From contig OZ024878.1 in assembly GCA_964017185.1 (NCBI GenBank), positions 17,177,851 to 17,241,850 on the forward strand: DNA of 64,000 nucleotides. The letters run 5' to 3'. Positions 34,101 through 40,418 of this stretch are shown here, piece by piece. The DNA comes from Rugalucina vietnamica (Eukaryota > Mollusca > Bivalvia > Lucinida > Lucinidae). A model generated the notes under the pieces. The model was given only the letters and a program-made list of their open reading frames with translations, did not search any database and was not told the origin of the DNA. The translations under genes and the position numbers were made by a program. Each line of letters opens with the position of its first letter. Position 1 is the stretch's first letter.

Positions 34101-37100
34101 AGGCTCATTTATTTAAACTGTACTTACCAAGACCTCGTAATCTGGCACTGAGTGAGTGCCTAGTCCTGGTCTGTCAAAGGTGATTCTGTATGTGTTATGG
34201 ACTGTGTCTAAAGCATCAACTGTACCAGTGAACAAACCATCCTGTGGTCGTCTCAGTCGTGCTGGAAAGAAATATAAATCCTTCTTATTCGTCCTTGGAT
34301 TATATGATTTATAACAACATGAGTTATTATGTATATAACACAATGTATACATAGAGGTTGATTTGTACACTTTAATAATAGATGAGGTAATATAGGGCAG
34401 TCAACAATCATTCCGCAGAGAACTTCTGTTTGTTTCATTTAGGGTCAATATAGCTAAGGCTCATTATAACATGCTTTTGCTTATAAAGGGAATCATTCAA
34501 CTCTAAATGCTAATTTAAATTTGAGCCTGTGCATGACAAAACCAACAATTTGGGTTTCCGACCAGGTCCAACACAAACCAGCCTGTACAGTCACAGAAGA
34601 AACCCAGAATCTTGAAAATTTGGGAATAAGTAGAGGAGGAAATGTACTATCCGTGTAGCGAAAACAAAGACGCTGATCAGCTTCGCGGTTACCGCGAAGC
34701 TGATCTGCGTCTTTGTTTTCGCCCATGCAAATTGTTGGTTTTCTCACGCACAGGCTCATTTAATTTTCTCGTATCCTTATGCAATGTACCTTTACTTTAG
34801 CTCAGACTGGATCCCTTACACAGAAGCTGAATTGTAGGATAAAATTTTGTTTGGAATAGGGCTTAACATTCCAGTACCAAACAAATTTTCAGCCATATTG
34901 GGATGTAGCACCAGTATAATAAGGAGTGACTGTGCCTTGCTCAAGACCCCAACCTCAACGAGGTAGTTTCATTCGAAGTTGTACTCAGCACCAATAGGCC
35001 ACCTTGCTTCTCACAGGAAAACAAGTCAACAAACCTAGAATAAGAGCTGTCACAGGACAGCGCCCTCGACTCATTCTGACCTTTGTTAAACACAAGGCCA
35101 AATTCGACCTAGGTTCAGATATACAGAGATGACAATATGAGCCACATCTTAAGAAAACCTGATTTTCGCTACACGGATAGTACTATTCCTCTTCATCTGA
35201 AATCTGAAGCTTCTAGCCATCTTCTGTAGGTTAACAGGCCGGTTTGTATCGGTCTCTTGTCGCAGCTCATATAGTATACCTGTGACTCCTGTCGCATTTC
35301 AAATACATAGAGGTGACAAAATACCTGTGACTTTTGTTCCTATAACAAGGTGTAGTGGTATCTCCTCAGGTATGTCTTTATACGAGCTCAACTCTGCTAG
35401 TTTTCTCTGCTGTAACATTCGTATCTTTTGTCGTCTGTCGTGTAACGCTGCTCTCTCCTCTTCAAAGAAAGCCCCTGAACATCTATGGGGTAGAGGTAAA
35501 ATAAGGTTGTAGTGCCATTGAATCCAGGATAAATGAGCCGTGACACGAGAAAACTGGCCTTCAGGGTTTCCGACCAGGTCTGACACAAACCAGTCTGTGC
35601 AGTCATAGGTATAGAGGTATAGAAGCTTGAAATTAAGGATTTAACAAGAAAGGGGTTTACCTATCTGTTTAGTGAAAACAAAGGCGCTGATCAGCTTCTC
35701 AGTAACTGCGAAGCTGACCTGCGCCTTTAATTTTCGTATAGGCAAAAATCCGGTTTTCTCATGACGCTTCTCAAATGCGATGCATTACCAGATAGAGAAA
35801 TGTCTACCTCTTCACAGTAAACATGGTCAGTTTACTGTGAACAAAACCGTTCCTGGGCAAGTCACCCAGAAAATATTACCAGTACTTTGTGCATTTTTAC
35901 ACCACCAACCAAGTGCTATCTTGAATCAACTCACTCGAGAACAAGAAAGGTTGAAAAAAAATTCTGACTGTGATCAAATTCTCACAAAGAAATGCGCCCA
36001 ATGTCTCGGGTCTGCAGATCAGCATCAGGTCTGCTTCAATGCGAACTGGCCACACAGCCAATTACAGACCATGTTGTAAGTAAAACTATGTTATAATTAA
36101 GCTATTTGCAATAAGAACTAGAGGCAAATAACCATGTTGGAGCCGTAAAATAGCCTTAACATTACGAAAATGTGCCCATGCAATAAACAGATATTCTTTT
36201 GTTAGCTAAAATTGAAAATTTTCAGCTGAAACATTTTGATATTTTTCTTATTTTTGCTCAAAACATAGATTGTGGGTACACCTTAGAACTGCCTCGGCGA
36301 GGCGTTTCTAACGAGTACCCACAAACTATGTTTTGGAGCAAAAATAAGAAAAATATGTATACCCCTGCATTCCCCAGTTTTGCTATATAAAAGTGGGGTA
36401 TAAGAAGGTATGGTTTCCTTATGTACAGTAAAAACTGTGTTATAAAGAGCCATGATATACACTGTACCTTCTTGGTTTTCCCATAAGCCTTCTAATCTTA
36501 CACCACTCCACCGCCTTCAGTTTTCTAGCCTTTAGCTGGGGAAACGACTCCTTGAGACAAACACAGAAATCATTCTCTCCCTTGAATAGGGGACTGAAAG
36601 TAAATCAAACAGACCCATATAAAATTTGTAATTTCAAGCATGACTCTACCAGTCACTTATACTTATATGTAATTGGAAAGATCAATCTTAGCCATTCCCT
36701 AGATACCCGAGAGCTTGGATGATCAGATGGCCAAATAAATGGAGTATTTGATAATAGTTAAAAACCATACATAATCATGATGCAACCAAATTTCTTATGG
36801 CACAGATTGATGCAATAACAAAAGACGTGACAAAGTGCAGTGCAGTGATTGGAAGCCTAATTGTTTTGGCAACAACTCACGGCAAAAAGTTCACTAAGTT
36901 TGCTGACGACCTGATGACCTGTTGCAAAGTAGGTTGTTGCTAAATCAATATTGTAGCTTGCTGCCCAAAGGTCAGGCTTCCAATCACAGGTTGTGTTTTG
37001 TTGCATCAATCTGCACTGTAAGAAATTTGGTTGCATCAGAGGTACACTAAGTGTTACTTACGTGTCAAGATTAGAGTAGAACCATTCATAACACACCCAC

Positions 37101-39844
37101 TTGTGAGCCTTTGGTAGTTTAAGGAGATTGCGTAGCTTAACACCAATAACCTGAGCTGTCTTCTTGTCGGGACCACTGATAATTTTACTGAGACGCTGAA
37201 AAACACAAAATCAACTTTCAATTTAGTTCAATGTCCTTTTCAAAATTATTTCAGTTCATGTGACAGGCCAATCAGTAGGTGGGGCATAAAAGGCACAACA
37301 TTGAGATAAACTATCTGGCACACCCACAATCAGAACCTGGTTTGTCTCAGATGTGCCTCTTGTGTAGTGCTCCCACCTATACAATACTATTGTTGGTATC
37401 CAAGCAAGTTCTTGGGTCAGCTATCAAATATGTCTTATTACAAGAGTAAAATATATGTATACAGAAGAAATAGGCTAAAATAAGCTGTAATTTGGGGATA
37501 AGAATGGTCTCTATTATATGCAAAACAATGTTGTATTGAACCCTTTCTTTATCCTTAAGCCAAAATTTAGGCTTAAAATTGTTGTATGGGTACTATTTCA
37601 ACTGCAAAACTGAATAAGTATGTCCAAACCAAGGGATTCATTAAGCTCTAAGGTTTTGTTTTTTTATTTCACTGATGCTTTACGTCCCAGTCAACAGCTA
37701 AGGTCATGTTGGGACGTTGCCTCCACTTTATGGGACTTTTACCCAAAATGAGGATGTCATGACATCCATCAAGTGCTTAAAATATAACCATCCAACAAAG
37801 CCACAAAGGCTTATATGTGTGGACGGGTTGACTTGAAACCACCTTTCCTGGGCAAGCTCAGACCTGAGCGGTTAACCAGTAATCAGATGGTCAGTCAGCA
37901 GCGAACAAGCTTTGCCTGGAGGCACAAGCAGCCCATCTATTTCTTTAGGCCCCAATGGGCGGGGGCCCATCTAAGGTTTTAATATAGATAACCAGTACAT
38001 ACAGCAGGTTTGGTGATTTTTCTCGGTGATTTGACTGGTGAGTAGCTGGTGTCCTCATCCTCATTGAAAAATCTCTGGTTCTTCTTACGAATCCTCACCG
38101 GCTGTAAAAAAAACACAACATTTGAGCCGCATTTTAGCAAAACAAACATTTTTCCTAAGCGAAAACAAAGGCGCAGATCAGCTTCGCAGTAACTGTGAAG
38201 CTGATCAGCGCCTTTGTTTTCGCTACAGAGATAGTTCTTCTGCATTCTAATTCTGAAATTTCCGGCCTCTAGCTGTTGTATGTGGTTGTACAGCCCAGAT
38301 TATGTTGAACCTTGTCAGAGGCCCAAATGGTTGGCTTTCTCATGCAAAGGCTCATTTGTGATGCAATTTTCTTTGTTTGTTAGTTTCGTGGTTAAACTTC
38401 CTTGTCAACAAGTTTTCAGTTATGTCAGGATGCAGCAACTGGTCATAAGTAAAACCTTCAGAACATGGTGCTTGAAATTTAACCATGATAAATGTAAAGT
38501 CTGGTGAAAGAGGAAGGCGTTAATCGATTTCTAGGTACTTCATGAGCACTATGGGGAGGAAACTAAACTAAGCCCTAAGGCCAAAAAAAAAATTGTCTGG
38601 TTTCCGGAAACCCTACCGACCCTACCTTTTTGGGGCCTACTCTAAAAATTTTTTTGAGACATCTGAGAATTTCTTTTCAATTTTTAGGCTAATTTTGAAT
38701 GATTTTCATGCTTTTCCTATACAAAAAATTATTTCTAAAAAATTTTTTTTGCCTACCTACCAACCCATAAAAATATTTTGATGTTTCCGGAAACAAGACA
38801 TTTATGCTTTTTGGCCTAAGGATGTAAGTAGGATTTAAATACATCAAGAAAACATGTCCGTGTAATGTATACACCCTTGAACCCCACTTTTATATAGCAA
38901 AACTGAGGTATGCAGGCGTATACAATGTACCTATTTTTTCTTATTTTTGCTCCAAAACATAGATTGTGGGTATTCAGTAGTACCGCTTCAAAATGGATGC
39001 CACCTAGTTGCAGAAATTAAAGGTAACTTTCCTGATAAAGGCCTAGTGCCAAAAATTTGAAACAGAGTAAAAAGTTATCATAGTGCAAGTTTTCTGTTTT
39101 CTTAAAAGTCTTCATTATGACTTAGCTGCGTCATAAGAAAACCAGGTTTTTGCCTGTGCAAAGAAGTCGCAGATCAGCTGTGCTGTACATGTAATTGTTT
39201 TTGCTTCTTAAATAAAAAGTACAATTTTTCTTCTTCATTATCATTTATCTAAAATTTCAAGTTTCTAGCCTTCTTCTGTGACTGACTGCACAGGCTGGTT
39301 TGTGTCAGACCTGGTCGAAACCTTTAGACCATTTTTTGCATCGCAGCTTATGTAACTTACATGTCTTTTTCCAGGGCTATATGCTGAAATGGAAAAAATA
39401 AAATGAAATGTCAGCATACTTATAAACCCTTGCAGCAGATGTTAGGCAAGGTGCACACAACAAAAATATTTTCACATTTTGATACTTTTTGGTGTCAGTT
39501 TACTGTATTTAACCAATTACATATTTGGGGAGAAATTGTCAAAATTGCCATAAAACATGTACAATGTACATATAAATACCTGTAAGCAACATAAGTTTTA
39601 GTGGCCCTATCACATGCCAGGCTGCAAGTTTGGACAGCATACTACCTGAGAAAAGATACTTATAAAAACTTCCAAGTAAATTATCAAAATTTGTTTGAGC
39701 GGGTATGGCCTTAAGTTAAACATTTTGCTGTGTATTTGCTAATGACAATGCTAATTTCTAGATTGGTTCATATAACGTATTATAAATTTGAGCAATTTTA
39801 TTTTTTACCTTCTTTCATGCTCATCAGAACTTTGGCTGAATTAC
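19338..39844 (-). CDS. LIN9: LIN9, MuvB/DREAM complex subunit (15 exons, first coding exon unplaced)
   Basis: LIN9 is the scaffold subunit of the nuclear MuvB core (LIN9, LIN37, LIN52, LIN54, RBBP4). MuvB joins E2F-DP-p130 to repress, or B-Myb and FoxM1 to activate, cell-cycle genes. Minus-strand exons in order: 39809-39844, 39361-39383, 38003-38101, 37062-37195, 36468-36593, 35325-35482, 34128-34261, 26659-26793, 25920-26021, 25370-25450, 23290-23415, 22581-22679, 21882-21965, 20163-20257, 19338-19440. Phases agree at every junction and give about 510 residues plus a stop (human LIN9 is about 540). The DIRP domain spans about residues 75-180 (LRNLLKLPKAHKW, FEEERAALHDRRQKIRMLQQ); a Tudor-like segment follows (GLFTGTVDALDTVHNTYRIT), and the helical C-terminal part that contacts partners ends at SGLSQTGNLHAF. 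The start codon exon was not found. Introns total about 19 kb, mostly transposable elements. Confidence 0.95.
19438..19521 (+). mobile_element. Family 1 MITE, right-end fragment supplying the last LIN9 acceptor
   Basis: Shares AAATGAAAATTTT, TTTTTACGGCTGTAAAAATT and CTGTATATTG..GTGTTTTCATTATG with the right end of family 1. On the minus strand its A-run becomes the polypyrimidine tract directly before the last LIN9 exon. Confidence 0.65.
19905..20147 (+). mobile_element. Family 1 MITE (diverged)
   Basis: Ends CATCAGGAAAACATGTCCAT and TTGCATGGGCAAGTTTGCTTAATG. The central GCCTCG palindrome is deleted. The element ends 15 bp from the donor of the LIN9 exon at 20163. Confidence 0.8.
20163..20257 (-). 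CDS. LIN9: LIN9 exon 14
   Basis: Encodes TFSENELNSFEYKSLQ then DAMTEIKEGLDQNNI, collinear with human DLNSFEFKSL. Acceptor TTTTGGTTTCAG, donor AA|GTAAGAG. Leaves two bases for the next exon. Confidence 0.95.
20530..21487 (-). mobile_element. Non-autonomous hAT-like element with a zinc-finger remnant
   Basis: Inverted ends CAGGGTTCATACAGGC / GCCTGTGCGAACCCTG, with ACAAG directly repeated outside. Subterminal repeats of TTTTCAAGGACTT type occur at both ends. On the minus strand, 20982-20630 encodes the N-terminal part of a transposase-like protein: MGKCVYSRDWPKRYPWVKE, DNKHKAHC, then after a one-base frameshift SACNKDIDVAQMGESALRS. This is the C-x2-C..MG-AL-S-H type zinc finger of many hAT proteins. 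The catalytic region is absent, so the element is an internal-deletion derivative in a LIN9 intron. Confidence 0.8.
20630..20982 (-). pseudogene. hAT-type BED-like zinc-finger fragment (frameshifted)
   Basis: Two overlapping frames join at KAHC / SACNKDID (about 20897), where one base is missing. The second histidine-side motif reads ALRSQASGDRHKKH, with Gln where the family usually has His. It stops at 20630 and nothing of the RNase H-like domain follows. Confidence 0.72.
21526..21770. mobile_element. Palindromic GGGGCCAGTTGTTCAAAA element, uninterrupted copy
   Basis: 245 bp with the same ends and internal hairpin (21612-21693) as 17314-18060 but without the Tc1-type insertion. Ends 112 bp from the donor of LIN9 exon 13. 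Confidence 0.9.
21882..21965 (-). CDS. LIN9: LIN9 exon 13
   Basis: 84 bp, phase 0 on both sides: NMFANKVPKNDSMMML then IEKLTSLMLQIR, matching human ENLTDLISRLTAILLQIK. Acceptor TTTCAG at 21967-21966, donor AGG|GTAAGAG. Confidence 0.93.
22345..22570 (+). mobile_element. Family 1 MITE (diverged), next to a LIN9 donor
   Basis: Retains AACCCTCTTTATATAGTAAA, TAGAACCGCCTTGCATGTAC, TTTGTTTTGAGCAAAAAC and TATATTGCATGATCCTG. The palindrome half is lost. The right end is about 10 bp from the donor GT of the exon at 22581. Confidence 0.72.
22581..22679 (-). CDS. LIN9: LIN9 exon 12
   Basis: 33 codons: IAPEQGLKPIDEPSEIRQ then RCDEEGEALVAKVTK, matching human LAPDQGLQP and RRRCEEEA. Acceptor ATGTTACCCAG, donor AAG|GTACTG. 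Confidence 0.94.
22719..22952. mobile_element. Family 2 MITE with ATTT target duplication
   Basis: GAGCCGCCCCATGG at the left; intact hairpin GGCGCAGATCAGCTTCG / CGTGAAGCTGATCAGCGCC; right end CCCACGAGGCGGCT. ATTT is at 22715-22718 and 22953-22956. It lies 39 bp upstream of LIN9 exon 12. Confidence 0.92.
23020..23165 (+). mobile_element. Possible SINE fragment
   Basis: GGAGGTAACCGGAGAACCAT, GGGAAAACCTCCG, CAGGCGACCAGTACCC and CAGACCACAGAAGTGACAA resemble the body of the tRNA-derived SINE at 13431 (GGGAGAACCCCGAGAAAAAC). No head or tail is visible. Confidence 0.4.
23290..23415 (-). CDS. LIN9: LIN9 exon 11
   Basis: 42 codons from KSYQQPITAEFQKKYAN through IVLELDNLNKDLNEYL to QQYSQE, matching human KSYSMPISIEFQRRYATIVL. 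Acceptor TTAATTTCAG, donor GAG|GTACGA. The KSY start fixes the donor of the preceding exon. Confidence 0.95.
24399..24492. repeat. Imperfect palindrome
   Basis: ATCTTACACGAGTGGTCATT on the left against AATGACCATGAGTGTAAGAT inverted on the right, with a short spacer (GCAGGCCTTTGACG). A half-motif AGATTCGATTTATCA recurs just after the poly(A) at 25151. Confidence 0.8.
24518..24607 (+). mobile_element. Family 1 MITE, right-end fragment
   Basis: TTCTGAAAATTTTCATTTTT, GAGAAAAAATTCTTTATATT and ACATGGGCAAGTTTTCGTAATG match the right third of the family. Confidence 0.8.
25106..25151. repeat. poly(A) tract
   Basis: Long A homopolymer in a LIN9 intron; length may be assembly-limited. Confidence 0.9.
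25370..25450 (-). CDS. LIN9: LIN9 exon 10, followed by a GC donor
   Basis: 81 bp: TRLSKILSIKKDWITQLKD then MNTEAEKK, matching human TRLSKILMIKK and MNTEAEK. Acceptor TATGTTTCAG. The exon must end at AAG|GCAAGT, because the next exon opens with KSY exactly as human EKLKSY requires and no GT fits. This is therefore a GC-AG intron. Confidence 0.93.
25565..25680. mobile_element. Family 2 MITE (diverged fragment)
   Basis: Contains TTGTACTATCTGTGTTGGCA, GTGAAAACAAAGATGCTGAT, CATTGTTTTTGCATACGCAA and GTTGTGGCTCAT. 114 bp upstream of LIN9 exon 10. Confidence 0.65.
25920..26021 (-). CDS. LIN9: LIN9 exon 9
   Basis: 34 codons: ENDPLLSGSPFKGNLMSL then EGSTYGGFPIKFLVLV, matching human DNDPLLGQSPW and GGFPVEFLIQV. 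Acceptor ATTTTCTAG, donor GTG|GTAAGT. Confidence 0.95.
26085..26296. mobile_element. Family 2 MITE (diverged)
   Basis: AGAACCAACAATCTGCATAT, TTTGTTTTCGCTATAGGGAT, CAAGCTTTTAGCCTTCTTCT, GATTGTTGATTTTCTCAC. 63 bp upstream of LIN9 exon 9. Confidence 0.8.
26659..26793 (-). CDS. LIN9: LIN9 exon 8
   Basis: 45 codons, phase 0: SNEPMETIPVSAFQQKQRP, RFVGNSLMSPPRF, ending TQPELNF. Matches human SNEPHETMPIAAFGQKQRPS and TPPR. Acceptor TTGATTGACAG, donor TTT|GTAAGTT. The upstream intron is about 7.3 kb. Confidence 0.95.
26829..27010 (-). mobile_element. tRNA-derived SINE (second copy)
   Basis: Same body as 13431-13649 (AAACGTCCCTTTCAAGATTA, TTTCAGCTCATATGAGAAGG, CCAGAGCGGGGCTTGAACCC). The head is truncated after the B box. 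The T-rich tail lies 36 bp upstream of LIN9 exon 8. Confidence 0.85.
27256..28340 (+). repeat. Left arm of a long inverted repeat in LIN9 intron 7
   Basis: From CCCTGAGGGGTCATTCGTGT onward the sequence is the inverse of 32660-33878. Each arm holds two diverged units, with AAAAGTGGGTGGGGTAA at about 27763 and 28112. The sequence AAGATGGCGGCC occurs near the outer edge. No coding content. Confidence 0.85.
28545..29346 (-). repeat. Dispersed repeat, first of a tandem pair
   Basis: GTTATGCGACAGTCTGCATG, TTAACCCAATCATGG, CTTCTTGTCTGTTGCTTGGC and AACTAACTAAATGTTGTGAA recur about 1.32 kb later at 29862-30470. A C-homopolymer lies at 29042-29062. The last about 110 bp is the short module shared with 6925, 32463 and the LINE at 60311. 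Confidence 0.8.
29862..30470 (-). repeat. Dispersed repeat, second of the tandem pair
   Basis: Diverged copy of 28545-29220, with an extra 37-bp internal tandem step (GTTATGCGACAGTCTACATG twice) and a T-run at 30138. Confidence 0.8.
30471..30872. mobile_element. Degenerate end of an AGCTCACC-type element
   Basis: AGAGAGGAAGATTTTTATGG, GCCTATATGGCAG and, at the end, TCTTATAAGCTCACTTTC and GATCAGGTAAGCTAAAA resemble a decayed right end of the 8863/11024 type. Confidence 0.5.
31151..31835. mobile_element. Tc1/mariner-like MITE, about 685 bp
   Basis: Inverted ends CTGAACAAAAAAAGAAACGC / GCGTTTCTTTTTTTGTTCAG, flanked by TATA. A paralogous copy of the flank at about 32665-32690 (GCATGCATTTATAATACATT) lacks the element. 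Inside is a further symmetry (GCATGCGCAC on both halves). No transposase frame. Confidence 0.88.
31984..32546 (+). repeat. Dispersed repeat related to 1406-2397, ending in the short module
   Basis: CCTTTGGAAGCAGTAAACCA is directly doubled at 31998 and 32030. GGCGCCACATGGCACGACAC matches 1745. From 32463 (AAGGTACAAGTAGGCAACGA) begins the module also found at 6925, 29235 and inside the LINE at 60311. Confidence 0.72.
32660..33878 (-). repeat. Right arm of the long inverted repeat in LIN9 intron 7
   Basis: Reverse complement of 27256-28340, again as two tandem units. Landmarks: TTTACCCCACCCACTTTTGA, GCCGCCATCTTGGCGGCC and ACACGAATGACCCCTCAGGG. The arms are separated by about 4.3 kb of other repeats. 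Confidence 0.85.
33900..34106. mobile_element. Family 2 MITE with ATTT target duplication
   Basis: GAGCCACTACACAAGAAAAC to TTTTCTCATGCACAGGCTC; ATTT at 33896-33899 and 34107-34110. 21 bp beyond the end of LIN9 exon 7. Confidence 0.92.
34128..34261 (-). CDS. LIN9: LIN9 exon 7 (Tudor-like segment)
   Basis: Completes codon GCA and reads ARLRRPQDGLFTGTVDAL, DTVHNTYRITFDRPGLG, THSVPDYEVL, matching human ARLRGVHDGLFTGQIDAVDT and TFDRTGLGTHTIPDYEVL. Acceptor TTTCTTTCCAG, donor TTG|GTAAGT. Confidence 0.97.
34523..34757. mobile_element. Family 2 MITE, near-consensus copy with ATTT target duplication
   Basis: 235 bp. GAGCCTGTGCATGACAAAAC / TTTTCTCACGCACAGGCTC ends. The centre AGCTTCGCGGTTACCGCGAA forms a perfect hairpin with GCGAAAACAAAGACGCTGAT and its inverse. 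ATTT at 34519-34522 and 34758-34761. Confidence 0.95.
35139..35268. mobile_element. Family 2 MITE, deleted copy with ATAT target duplication
   Basis: GAGCCACATCTTAAGAAAAC to CGCAGCTC; the central hairpin is missing. ATAT at 35135-35138 and 35269-35272. Confidence 0.85.
35325..35482 (-). CDS. LIN9: LIN9 exon 6 (DIRP domain)
   Basis: Reads CSGAFFEEERAALHDRRQK, IRMLQQRKLAELSSYKD, IPEEIPLHLVIGTKVT, matching human CSSAFFEEERSALKQKRQKI and PLPLVIGTKVT. Acceptor ACCCCATAG, donor ACAG|GTATTT (phase 1). Confidence 0.97.
35535..35772. mobile_element. Family 2 MITE with AAAT target duplication
   Basis: GAGCCGTGACACGAGAAAAC to TTTTCTCATGACGCTTCTC; AAAT at 35531-35534 and 35773-35776. Hairpin AGCTTCTCAGTAACTGCGAA retained. 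52 bp upstream of LIN9 exon 6. Confidence 0.92.
36160..36423 (-). mobile_element. Hairpin MITE, family 1 (reverse)
   Basis: CATTACGAAAATGTGCCCAT left, GAACTGCCTCGGCGAGGCG centre, AAGGTATGGTTTCCTTATG right. 44 bp from the donor of LIN9 exon 5. Confidence 0.9.
36468..36593 (-). CDS. LIN9: LIN9 exon 5
   Basis: Reads (T)PLFKGENDFCVCLKESF, PQLKARKLKAVEWCKIR, RLMGKPR, matching human PLFEGDNDFCVCLKESFPNL and IRRLMGKPRR. Acceptor TTTACTTTCAG, donor AAG|GTACAG (phase 2). Confidence 0.97.
36778..37038. mobile_element. MITE with TGATGCAACC ends
   Basis: Inverted ends of about 38 bp: TGATGCAACCAAATTTCTTA / TAAGAAATTTGGTTGCATCA, extended by the CAGATTGATGCAA and TTGCATCAATCTG pair. 261 bp, no coding content; 23 bp from the donor of LIN9 exon 4. 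Confidence 0.88.
37062..37195 (-). CDS. LIN9: LIN9 exon 4
   Basis: Reads RLSKIISGPDKKTAQVIG, VKLRNLLKLPKAHKWVCY, EWFYSNLDT, matching human STPDKKASQKIGFRLRNLLK and KWCIYEWFYSNID. Acceptor GTGTTTTTCAG, donor AC|GTAAGT. Confidence 0.97.
37213..37381 (-). mobile_element. tRNA-derived SINE (third copy, diverged)
   Basis: CAATGTCCTTTTCAAAATTA, AGGCCAATCAGTAGGTGGGG and CTATCTGGCACACCCACAAT match the 13431 and 26829 copies. Its tail is 18 bp upstream of LIN9 exon 4. Confidence 0.75.
37655..37975 (-). mobile_element. SINE-like repeat (inverse of 8036)
   Basis: Matches 8036-8350 inverted: GGGCGGGGGCCCATCTA, AGGCACAAGCAGCCCAT, GATGTCATGACATCCATCAA, TTTACGTCCCAGTCAACAGC; T-rich end at 37655. Confidence 0.65.
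38003..38101 (-). CDS. LIN9: LIN9 exon 3
   Basis: 33 codons, phase 0: PVRIRKKNQRFFNEDED then TSYSPVKSPRKITKPA, aligned with human PFRNSKRSRLFSDEDD and SPKR. Acceptor TTTTTTTTACAG, donor GCT|GTATGT. Confidence 0.9.
38124..38353. mobile_element. Family 2 MITE with ATTT target duplication
   Basis: GAGCCGCATTTTAGC to CATGCAAAGGCTC, hairpin AGCTTCGCAGTAACTGTGAA; ATTT at 38120-38123 and 38354-38357. 22 bp upstream of LIN9 exon 3, so the branch point probably lies within it. Confidence 0.92.
38579..38816. mobile_element. MITE with GGCCAAAAA ends and TAA target duplication
   Basis: GGCCAAAAAAAAAATTGTCT / AGCTTTTTGGCC-type ends (right end CATTTATGCTTTTTGGCC). GTTTCCGGAAAC lies near both ends. TAA at 38576-38578 and 38817-38819. 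A 3-bp TAA duplication suggests the PIF/Harbinger group. 238 bp, no protein. Confidence 0.85.
38842..38983 (+). mobile_element. Family 1 MITE, left-end fragment
   Basis: CATCAAGAAAACATGTCCGT, ACCCCACTTTTATATAGCAA, CATAGATTGTGGGTATTC; truncated before the palindrome is completed. Confidence 0.85.
39122..39350. mobile_element. Family 2 MITE (diverged)
   Basis: AGCTGCGTCATAAGAAAACC, GTTTTTGCCTGTGCAAAG, CAAGTTTCTAGCCTTCTTCT, GGTTTGTGTCAGACCTGGTC, CATCGCAGCTTA. About 10 bp from the donor of the LIN9 microexon. Confidence 0.82.
39361..39383 (-). CDS. LIN9: LIN9 exon 2, 23-nt microexon
   Basis: Completes codon GCA and adds YSPGKRH. Acceptor TTTTTTCCATTTCAG and donor CAT|GTAAGT are both strong, and 23 nt is the only length that joins exon 1 (one base left over) to exon 3 (phase 0). 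Confidence 0.82.
39809..39844 (-). CDS. LIN9: LIN9 N-terminal exon (36 bp)
   Basis: Reads (x)NSAKVLMSMKE with one base over, aligning with human SSAKALVSLKEG. Acceptor TATTGTTTCAG, donor AAG|GTAAAA. It begins two bases into the end of a codon, so a further upstream exon is needed, although two in-frame ATG codons lie inside (LM-S-M-K). Confidence 0.82.
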
Positions 39845-40418
39845 CTGAAACAATATAAAACTATTAAATCTGATAAACTAACTAGAAAAAGTGCCTTGAG
39901 AGGCACGTATACCCCCGGCTGGTAGCTCCCCACCCCGACCCCTAAGCCCACCGCCCCCGACCCAGACATGTTCACTGATACATTGAATCTCAATTCCCGA
40001 ATTAAAAAGAGCACCCTCAACAAGTAAATCTTTAAAATTTGAATTTGCAAAAAGCACTGTCTAAAACATTGACATTGTGTGTGTGTGTGTGTGTGGGGGG
40101 GGGGGGGGGGAGTGTAGTAGAATGACAGGCTACTATAGAGCAGTATACAGAGCTGACTTGTATACTCAATCTAGGACTTGATCACAGATATTGAGGGTCA
40201 GGTCCTCGGTCCTAGATGGAAAATAGAATGTCATTCTTTAATAATATTAATAAAAAAATAATATGAGATGTCTTATTGACCTCTAGCCCCACGGTACCCT
40301 GGGCATGAAACCTAGAGTGTAATGCAATTAGGAACAAGGTAAACATATGGTGCAAGTATGAATGATTTCTAAACATGGTGATTAAAAAAAGTACAGACAA
40401 GAACTCCGCGGAGGTCGA

